64,000 nucleotides of DNA from Saprospiraceae bacterium. Lineage in GTDB: Bacteria; Bacteroidota; Bacteroidia; Chitinophagales; Saprospiraceae. Position numbers and translations under genes: made by a program. Location: the NCBI GenBank assembly GCA_016718205.1, contig JADKEB010000013.1:131422-195421 (forward strand). Reading direction: 5' to 3'. The notes beneath the pieces are model-generated. The model worked only from the letters and a program-made list of their open reading frames with translations. It had not been told where the DNA came from and made no database searches. The stretch's first letter is position 1, and every line of letters begins with the position of its first letter. Shown here piece after piece: positions 58,159 to 64,000 of this stretch.

Positions 58159-58764
58159 ATGTATAATTTGTTCTTCTTCATCTTCATAGGATATCTGAAT
58201 GTAAATGTGTTCAGTCACAAATCTCACGAAGGTACTGATAGTGAAATGTGGCAGATCAATGCTTCCAGTAGCCTTAGTGTAGACGGGAAAACCAATATCA
58301 ATACATTCAAATGTGTTGTATCATCTTACGGAAAAACTGACACATTACTTTGTGATTTGAACAAAGTCGGAAACTCGTATTTTAAAATTAAGAGCATTTT
58401 GGATATTCCTGTATCTAATTTTGACTGTCATCACAGGATCATGACCAAAGATCTTCAAAAAACACTCAAAATGAGCCAGTTTCCTGTGATGTACATAGAT
58501 ATCAGGTCATTGAATACATTGCCGGGAAATGCGATGCATTCAGGAAGTACGGGTGATGTCTACATATCACTGGCGGGTACTAAGGTCAAGTATCAACTGC
58601 AGTTTAAGGCAAATCATCACCAAGGCCATATCGAATTTACAAGTAAAAAATTTATTCTTTTCTCAGATTTTGGATTGACCCCACCAAGCAAACTTGGCGG
58701 AGCCATCAAAGTAAACGATCAACTGGAAGTAGAAGTAAGGCTGCATTTGCGCAAGATAAGCTGA
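58159..58764 (+). CDS. YceI-family protein (2)
   Basis: 201 residues with a hydrophobic N-terminus (LFFFIFIGYLNVNVF) that may act as a signal. Core blocks: DIPVSNFDCHHRIMTKDLQKT, PVMYIDIRSL and FGLTPPSKLGGAIKV. It is clearly divergent from the first YceI protein. An internal start at 58246 would leave a cytosolic protein if the leaderless ATG is not used. Confidence 0.75.
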   Translation: MYNLFFFIFIGYLNVNVFSHKSHEGTDSEMWQINASSSLSVDGKTNINTFKCVVSSYGKTDTLLCDLNKVGNSYFKIKSILDIPVSNFDCHHRIMTKDLQKTLKMSQFPVMYIDIRSLNTLPGNAMHSGSTGDVYISLAGTKVKYQLQFKANHHQGHIEFTSKKFILFSDFGLTPPSKLGGAIKVNDQLEVEVRLHLRKIS

Positions 58765-58983
58765 CGTAAGATATGTGCATAATGAAGTGATTTGCTCAAC
58801 TAACCCCTGCCTGACAGGTCACGCAGGTAGGCCCGACCCCTAAAGGGGAGTGCAGTGCTTTGATTGGAAGAAATGGGTGGGTCGTCTCAAGCATAGCTTG
58901 ACAGGCTCTTTAGGGATTGAGGGTAAAGAAGGGCTTTTACTCATTTGTGCAATTTGAACACACACATTTAAATTTGCTAGATT
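58765..58983. other. Gap with repeat motifs shared with the miniature elements
   Basis: It holds CCCTGCCTGACAGG (about 58805), CCCCTAAAGGGG (about 58839) and TCAAGCATAGCTTGA (about 58898). The last also occurs inside family A copies 1 and 2. No terminal repeats here, so it may be a scrambled remnant. Confidence 0.4.
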
Positions 58984-59469
58984 TTAGAGTAAGTTTATTT
59001 CTTTCCGTTTCCAACTCAAAACCATACCGGCAACAAAACTCTGGAAAAAACCATAAACAAGCCATGTAAATACCATTTGGAATTCCACTTCCATGGCCGA
59101 ATAGGTGATCCATAGAATAGGGACCAGTGCCACAAAAGCGTAAACCAGACCAAACTCAACACCGGCTTTGAGGATATTGCCTGTAAAATATTTTCCAAAT
59201 CTATTCCAGAATACAGACAAGGCAATAGCCAGGATAAAAGGATGCATATAAAAATACGCATCTCTGCTGCCATCAGAATTAAATACTGGATTGATATAGT
59301 CAATAAAAAATGATGGATACAAACGAATTGCCACAAAAAGCCCTCCATAACTGAATATAAAAATAGCAGTACCGGCAAGTAAAGTGTTGATAAATATTTC
59401 TTTAGCATGTCTTTTGAACCTGTTGATCCAAATTTCGGCTTCTGCTATTGGTGCATGATGATCTAACAT
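58984..59469 (-). CDS. Hypothetical four-helix membrane protein
   Basis: 161 residues with hydrophobic segments at about 28-50, 74-90, 100-122 and 128-150. The N-terminus is charged and cytosolic (MLDHHAPIAEAEIWINRFKR). No family recognised. It stands alone. Confidence 0.65.
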   Translation of the reverse strand: MLDHHAPIAEAEIWINRFKRHAKEIFINTLLAGTAIFIFSYGGLFVAIRLYPSFFIDYINPVFNSDGSRDAYFYMHPFILAIALSVFWNRFGKYFTGNILKAGVEFGLVYAFVALVPILWITYSAMEVEFQMVFTWLVYGFFQSFVAGMVLSWKRKEINLL

Positions 59470-59562
59470 GTTGGTATTAAGTTTATAGGGGTAAATTTAG
59501 GTTTTTTTTCTCATTTGCGAAAAACAACTTTATTTAATTCATCTAAAATCAATTAATGATGA

Positions 59563-59588
59563 CGACTAAAAATTTTAAACATACTATA
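59563..59588. repeat. Solo end of element family A
   Basis: CGACTAAAAATTTTAAACATACTATA resembles the right end of copy 3 (GGCGATAAAAATTTAAACATACTC). No partner nearby. Confidence 0.45.
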
Positions 59589-59777
59589 GCTAAATGCTAA
59601 ATGTAAGTTTAGAATTTTAAAAGCTTATGATATCAAAATTTTATTGTTACTAAAAATCTGCTTTGTTGGTCTAACTAATATTCGGAGACCTTACAAAAGT
59701 TGTAAATTTGCTGAAATATGTATCCGTAAAGGTAGTTATTCAGCATGGCAAATGTTCACTTTCAAAAAGAGTAATCT

Positions 59778-60044
59778 ATGAAAATCCTTTTAGCATCTAT
59801 AGGCACACAAGGAGACATGGAACCTTTTTTGGCGATTGGGGAGAAGCTTCAACACCGTGGACATGAAGTGATGTACCTTTTTCCGGCACAATACTGTAGT
59901 CTTGTTCCAAAAGATTGTAAAAGCTTTGATATGAGCGAAAAATTCGACCAGTTGGTAGAAAGTGAAGACGGTAAAGTACTCATGGGAGGCAAGATCGGAT
60001 TTTTCAAAAAAATAAGGAGTCAACAAATTTTATTTTCAATTTGA
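59778..60044 (+). pseudogene. N-terminal fragment of a GT1-type glycosyltransferase
   Basis: 88 codons: MKILLASIGTQGDMEPFLAIGEKLQHRGHEV is the sugar-nucleotide glycosyltransferase start (UGT/sterol glucosyltransferase-like). A full gene has about 400 codons. The native reading ends near GFFKKIRSQ, a few codons before an element inserts at 60046. No C-terminal half (UDP-binding signature) is found beyond it. Confidence 0.7.
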
Positions 60045-60048
60045 CTTA

Positions 60049-60227
60049 GAGTATGTTTAAATTACCATGTTTGAGCGAAAGTGATCAAATTTAATTTTAT
60101 GTAAGACATATTTTTCAGTCGTAGCTGGTTGCTCAAGCATAGCTTGACGCAGTACAACAAAAAATATAACGCAAGAGAAAATAAAATTTGCCCCTTGGAG
60201 CCAAATGATGAAACTTTAAACATACTC
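60049..60227. mobile_element. Miniature inverted-repeat element, family A, copy 2 (179 bp)
   Basis: Ends GAGTATGTTTAAA / TTTAAACATACTC, flanked by TTA (60046-60048, 60228-60230). Inverted relative to copy 1: its left interior (TGTTTGAGCGAAAGTGA) is copy 1's right interior and its right interior (GCCCCTTGGAGCCAAATGAT) is copy 1's left. It directly follows the glycosyltransferase fragment. A 94-codon open frame over it (60129-60413) is not a real gene. Confidence 0.8.
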
Positions 60228-60297
60228 TTAAATGATCAGGTTTTTGACCGGGGTTTTGCTTCAAAAAAAAAATTGGAATCAAACAAATTTGATTATT

Positions 60298-60531
60298 ACC
60301 TAAATATCTATAATGAGTTCCGTAATGAAGGTCAAAAGCACAACCTGCCCGCTTCGGAGCAGGAGGATAAAATCAGCATTTTTGACGACAAATCATACTG
60401 TGTGCAGCTTTAGCTGTAGCATCGCTACTACTAGGCGGTACAGGTTATGGTGCGAAGTCAAAAGTGAACGAAGTGACTGATTTTGCAGTGATTTTGGGCT
60501 GTGATAGGAAAGTCATTATAGATTTTTAGGT
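60298..60531. mobile_element. Miniature inverted-repeat element, family B, copy 1 (234 bp)
   Basis: Ends ACCTAAATATCTATAATGA and (reverse complement) ACCTAAAAATCTATAATGAC, flanked by ATT on both sides. The inner segment CGACAAATCATACTGTGTGC (60386 onward) recurs inverted in copy 2. It contains internal hairpins and no protein. Confidence 0.7.
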
Positions 60532-60614
60532 ATTACAAAAAAATATATTTTCTATTGGTACTTTATTTGAATAATTTGATTTATTTTGGAATCAATTTTA
60601 TTGAGTTTTTAGCC

Positions 60615-61493
60615 ATGAAGGATAATACTAATTTGCATAAGTCAGAAGAATATCAAAATTATAATTCGTTTGCCAATAAAAATATGTTACATGACGCAAG
60701 TTTAAAGCCGGTAGAGGTTGAATTGGATGGTAAAAAATATCTGAAATTTCGTCTTTGGGTACATGAACTTTTAAAACTTGCATCGGATGAACCCAGGCAG
60801 GAAATAATCCCAGATGAAACCTACTTTCTCAAAGAACGTATTGAATGGTTGGAAAATAAAATCATAGCTCAACAAAATATTATACAATCAGTTACCCAAT
60901 TAAGGAAAAACCAGGAAAGAGAGCATGAAATTCAATTAAATATAAAAATAAGAACGATCAATGAATTGAGAGAAAAGAAAAATTCTAAGAATAGCCAATC
61001 GAAAATTAAGTCATTGGAAGATTCTATTCATTTGCTGAAGGGTTTTATAAATACTAAGGAATTGGAAATAAAGAACATCCATAAAAATTATAAAAATCAA
61101 GAAGAAAAACTAAAAAATTCAAACGCTGCGCAAAGTGAAACCATAAGGAAACATAGAAGTTTCATAAAAGAGAAGAATAAGGCATTCATCGAGCTTCAAA
61201 CGATTTATCACGAGCTTAAAAAGAATATGACTAAAGAAAAGAATGTTTTAAATATACTCTTTCAGCAGCTCAATATTAGTATGAAGTCTGAAAAGAAACT
61301 GAATGATAATATTATTGCACAAACCATTGTTCAAGCTGAAAAAGGTGAAATGAATTTATTTAACCTTACTCAATATATACTACAATCGCTGACCATACTT
61401 AATAAGATAAGAGTATCTCAAGAACAATCAATGACAACCTTGAAACAAATTGGTGAATCACTTGAAAGGTTAAAGATTGAACCAAAGCCCTAA
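60615..61493 (+). CDS. Orphan coiled-coil protein
   Basis: 292 residues from MKDNTNLHKSEEYQ. After an N-terminal section with VEVELDGKKYLKFRLWVHELLKL (about 35-60), residues 75-235 form a long Lys/Glu-rich coiled coil (for example LEIKNIHKNYKNQEEKLKNS). The C-terminus is helical (ERLKIEPKP end). No signal or membrane segment. Family not recognised. It lies between family B copy 1 and a family A solo end, in the most disturbed part of the window. Confidence 0.6.
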   Translation: MKDNTNLHKSEEYQNYNSFANKNMLHDASLKPVEVELDGKKYLKFRLWVHELLKLASDEPRQEIIPDETYFLKERIEWLENKIIAQQNIIQSVTQLRKNQEREHEIQLNIKIRTINELREKKNSKNSQSKIKSLEDSIHLLKGFINTKELEIKNIHKNYKNQEEKLKNSNAAQSETIRKHRSFIKEKNKAFIELQTIYHELKKNMTKEKNVLNILFQQLNISMKSEKKLNDNIIAQTIVQAEKGEMNLFNLTQYILQSLTILNKIRVSQEQSMTTLKQIGESLERLKIEPKP

Positions 61494-61660
61494 TATTTGC
61501 TAATGAACCCCATATTTATCTTATTAGCCCACCATAAATTAATTTGGGTTTTCTGAATATTTGGGTTTTCTCAATAAGTGGAATGAATTCAATTCCTGAG
61601 CTTGTATTTTTCCTTATTCACAATGAATTTAATACAAATTAGATATTTGTGTATATTAGA

Positions 61661-61700
61661 TTAGAGTATGTTTAAAGTTTTATCATTTGGATTTGGTTTT
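61661..61700. repeat. Solo end of element family A
   Basis: TTAGAGTATGTTTAAAGTTT then TATCATTTGGATTTGG matches the left end of copy 1 for about 28 bp, then diverges. No right end found. Confidence 0.6.
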
Positions 61701-61825
61701 GAATCTTTTTACTATTCAATATACTTTTGATGACCTATAAATTTAATCTAAATATTCCTAAACCCTTTTACAACCTTATGGCCAGATTTGTAGTCATACT
61801 CATTGGTTATAAATAACTCTACAAT

Positions 61826-62239
61826 ATGACAAGCAATCAAGACAACCCTATCAACATCAGAATCCAATTGGCCTTTATGTGGACATCGCTGATGTTTTGT
61901 TATATCTATTGTGATTATTTTGAACTATATACCCCTGACAAAATATCAGAAATCATTGAGGGTACGAGCATGCTGAACAATCCATGGAAATTGTTTGCCG
62001 CTTCAGTGGTACTGGCTATTCCATCCCTGATGATCTATCTATCGATATCGCTTTCGCCAAGAATAAATAGAATATTGAATATTGGATTTGGCGTATTTTT
62101 CGCTCTTTTCCTATTACTGATCTTGACTTCTTTGGACTTTGAATGGTATAAATTCTATATGTTATTTGCAGTTATTGAAATAGTGTTGGCCGCACTTATT
62201 GCACGCAAAGCATTTCTATGGAAAATTCCAAACGCATAA
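61826..62239 (+). CDS. Four-helix membrane protein, probably DUF6326 family
   Basis: 137 residues: FMWTSLMFCYIYCDYFELY (helix 1) is followed by three more hydrophobic segments. The YCDYF.LY-type motif and size fit DUF6326 proteins as I remember them. Function unknown. It lies 12 bp before the DUF4386 remnant and was probably its operon partner. Confidence 0.65.
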   Translation: MTSNQDNPINIRIQLAFMWTSLMFCYIYCDYFELYTPDKISEIIEGTSMLNNPWKLFAASVVLAIPSLMIYLSISLSPRINRILNIGFGVFFALFLLLILTSLDFEWYKFYMLFAVIEIVLAALIARKAFLWKIPNA

Positions 62240-62250
62240 ATATTTCAATC

Positions 62251-62938
62251 ATGGATATTCGTAAAAAGTGGGCACGCCTTGCCGGACTGTGTTACTTGGT
62301 GATCGTGATATCTGGTATTTTTAGTCTTATGTACGTGCCAGATTTACTTATTGATTGGCAAAATCCAGAATTGACATTTCAAAATATAAATAATAAATAA
62401 TAATTTACCTTTGTTTAGGCTTGGGATATTTTTAAGTATGGTTTGTTACTTGGCTTATGTCGCCTTAGCTATGATTTTATACCAAGTCTTTTCTGCGGCG
62501 GATAAGAACTACGCTACCTGTATGGTTATCTTAGTACTAGTCAGTATTCCCATTTCATTTTTGAATTTGACTAATAAACTGGACATCATTACATTGTTGA
62601 CTGATCCTATAGTGACCATTTTGTATGATAATGATCAGAAAATGAAGTTGGTTTTCGCTTCGCTCAATGCTTACGAAAATGGTATTACTGTGGCTTCTCT
62701 TTTTTGGGGATTGTGGTTGTTTCCATTTGGTTGGTTGGTGTTTCATAGCGGCTTTTTGCCAAAGATATTGGGTGTTCTATTAATGCTAGGATGTTTTGGC
62801 TATTGTATCAATATATTTGGCAATCTCCTGATCGCAGATTATCAAAAATGGGGTATCAATGGTTTTGTATCTATACCTGCATCAAAATCGAGATATTTTT
62901 TTCCATCACTTCCATATATATACATTCCACTAGCATGA
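62251..62938 (+). pseudogene. DUF4386 membrane protein gene broken by a 7-bp duplication and a 3' fusion
   Basis: From MDIRKKWARLAGLCYLVIVISG (62251) the frame runs to a TAA at 62398-62400. The same protein continues in another frame as LFRLGIFLSMVCYLAYVALA from about 62405. Between them AAATAAT is duplicated in tandem (62388-62394, 62395-62401); dropping one copy restores a single frame (NINNNLPLFRLG). The 3' end is also lost: native similarity stops near GFVSIPAS (62878), where a fragment of an aminotransferase gene, on the other strand, begins. Six membrane helices would be expected; about five remain. Confidence 0.75.
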
Positions 62939-63012
62939 TCCACCTCAAGGCACATGGGGAAATCACTTGTCTGGGCAACATGCTGCAGAATTAATTGTCT
63001 TTTGGAAGGCAT
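62876..63012 (-). pseudogene. 5' fragment of a class III aminotransferase gene
   Basis: On the minus strand the ATG at 63012 starts MPSKRQLILQHVAQTSDFPM and continues to ASGMYIYGSDGKKYLDFDAGI, the N-terminal arm of PLP-dependent class III aminotransferases. After about 46 codons it runs into reversed DUF4386 sequence. The rest of the gene (about 380 codons) is absent. Confidence 0.65.
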
Positions 63013-63024
63013 GAATACTTTTCT

Positions 63025-63033
63025 GCAAAAGTA
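63025..63033 (-). promoter_or_regulatory. Surviving promoter of the aminotransferase fragment
   Basis: Minus strand TACTTTTG, about 13 bp before the ATG at 63012. If active it would transcribe antisense into the DUF4386 remnant. Confidence 0.5.
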
Positions 63034-63059
63034 CAAGAAATAACATCAATTATGGTAAT

Positions 63060-63359
63060 ACCTAAAAATCTATAATGCGATTAGTAATAGATTTCATTAT
63101 ACTTAAAAATCTAAAATGATAATCTATTACGACCTCCAACTACTTCAGTTTATAATAAAAAAGTCACTATATGCCGTCAGATTAGCTGACGGTTCCTTCT
63201 CTAAATGGAGCTGCCACTCCATTTTGCTAAAGCACCGTTCAGTCATGCACCATAGGGGTGTCTACAGCGAAAGCTGCACACAGTATGATTTGTCGCCAAA
63301 AGTACTGATTTTATTGCATTTGAAGGTCTCACTACGAATCTCATTTTAGATATTTAGGT
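63060..63359. mobile_element. Miniature inverted-repeat element, family B, copy 2 (300 bp)
   Basis: Ends ACCTAAAAATCTATAATG and (reverse complement) ACCTAAATATCTAAAATGA. Interior hairpins CCGTCAG-ATTAG-CTGACGG (about 63173) and AATGGAG-CTGCCA-CTCCATT. 63262-63300 is the inverted counterpart of the core of copy 1. A second inner end (ACTTAAAAATCTAAAATGA, about 63097) hints at nesting or an internal duplication. The 3-bp flanks are not identical. Confidence 0.65.
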
Positions 63360-63438
63360 TATATATTTTTATGTACTACTTTAAATGTAGGATATTAACT
63401 AAGAAAGATTTTAACTCTGGTAATGCAGGAATAATGCA

Positions 63439-63849
63439 CTATTTTTTCCAGCCCAACCACCAACCTATTACAGCTCCCATAATGGCAACCCAAATGGTAT
63501 TGATAAGAACATCAATTATTACTTCCTGTATGGTAAATAAGGTGGTCATAGAATAAAATCCAAAATCAAAAGATGCTGTGATTAAAAATCCTAAAATTGC
63601 CCCAGCCATCACTCCTGCTCGCCATGTACTTATGTTTGCCCATTGCACAAATATGTATGCAATGGTCACAGCCCATAAAATATTGGAAAGAGCAATAGCC
63701 CAAATGATCATGTCTTCTTCTTTTCTCAAGACTCCTGACATGCCTTCAGGCATCATGTCTTTGAATAAAATACCAAATATCAACCAACCGACAAAAAAAG
63801 CGAATACTCCGCCTACAAGACCTGCTAATAAAATTCTGTTAGTGTTCAT
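63439..63849 (-). CDS. Hypothetical four-helix membrane protein
   Basis: 136 residues: ILLAGLVGGVFAFFVGWLIFG (helix 1), then helices at about 47-70, 80-100 and 110-132 ending IGWWLGWKK. Small-residue rich, a common Bacteroidota type of unknown role. Confidence 0.7.
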   Translation of the reverse strand: MNTNRILLAGLVGGVFAFFVGWLIFGILFKDMMPEGMSGVLRKEEDMIIWAIALSNILWAVTIAYIFVQWANISTWRAGVMAGAILGFLITASFDFGFYSMTTLFTIQEVIIDVLINTIWVAIMGAVIGWWLGWKK

Positions 63850-64000
63850 ACGTTTTGATTTTAAAGATTAAAAATTAAAAAAATATTCATTAAAAAATTA
63901 AAAAAATCAAAATATTAGGGGGCTGATATGAACATGGGGGTAATAATACATGCAAAAATAATAAAACGACCCAATATATTGTGTTTTATATATTGATTTT
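63850..64000. other. Window edge upstream of the last gene
   Basis: Very A/T-rich with no gene seen. AATATTTTG at about 63908-63916 on the minus strand is a weak -7 candidate for the membrane protein. Confidence 0.3.

Noticed and set aside
60129..60413. 94-codon frame across two miniature elements
   Set aside because: It starts inside one element and ends inside another, so it is a chance frame.
1..64000. tRNA, rRNA, prophage or plasmid functions
   Set aside because: No cloverleaf, rRNA-like tract, integrase, phage structural or replication gene was recognised by eye; a covariance-model scan would settle the RNA question.

Overview
The window looks like a chromosome segment of a Bacteroidota, most likely a Saprospiraceae-type bacterium. 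Three things point there: secreted proteins ending in type IX secretion (T9SS) sorting domains, promoters of the TTG-N19-23-TAnnTTTG type before many genes, and the arginine gene order GNAT-argG-argC-argD-argF'. I recognised no rRNA, tRNA, CRISPR array or prophage.

Layout. 0-0.8 kb: a decayed membrane-protein gene. 0.9-3.7 kb: a GT-C/TPR membrane protein and truA. 4.0-9.2 kb: five arginine genes on one strand; the carbamoyltransferase has valine at the residue that separates N-acetyl- from N-succinylornithine use. 9.5-11.3 kb: phosphoglucomutase/phosphomannomutase. 11.4-13.7 kb: a small accessory block with a miniature inverted-repeat element and an AAA ATPase/nuclease-like gene bracketed by 70-bp direct repeats. 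13.7-22.6 kb: sugar epimerase, a broken T9SS adhesin-like gene, two secreted hydrolases, acyl-ACP thioesterase, AlkA-like glycosylase, lpxK, cupin. 22.6-34 kb: leuA, HtrA, an ECF sigma-MscS-DUF3078 cluster, a DUF819 transporter-like protein, M3 peptidase, ahcY. 34-38.7 kb: a BlaI-M56-PDZ signalling operon with two operators on its promoter. 39.2-51.5 kb: a giant T9SS surface protein (about 4,080 residues; 19 DUF11-type units, four SdrD-type B units) now split into three reading frames. 51.7-58.8 kb: CMD protein, recG/rbfA sharing a divergent promoter, two YceI proteins and a porin-like barrel. 57.9-64 kb: an unstable end with miniature elements, gene fragments and orphan membrane or coiled-coil proteins.

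How the parts work together. The arginine genes supply most of the ornithine-to-argininosuccinate route; argB, argE and argH are not in the window. The BlaI-M56-PDZ operon looks like a self-regulated envelope-sensing circuit without a beta-lactamase gene beside it. The giant protein, the alpha/beta hydrolase and the broken type B protein are all T9SS cargo. At least three families of non-coding miniature elements lie between genes, and several broken genes (glycosyltransferase, N-truncated peptidase-like protein, DUF4386 and aminotransferase remnants) lie next to their ends.
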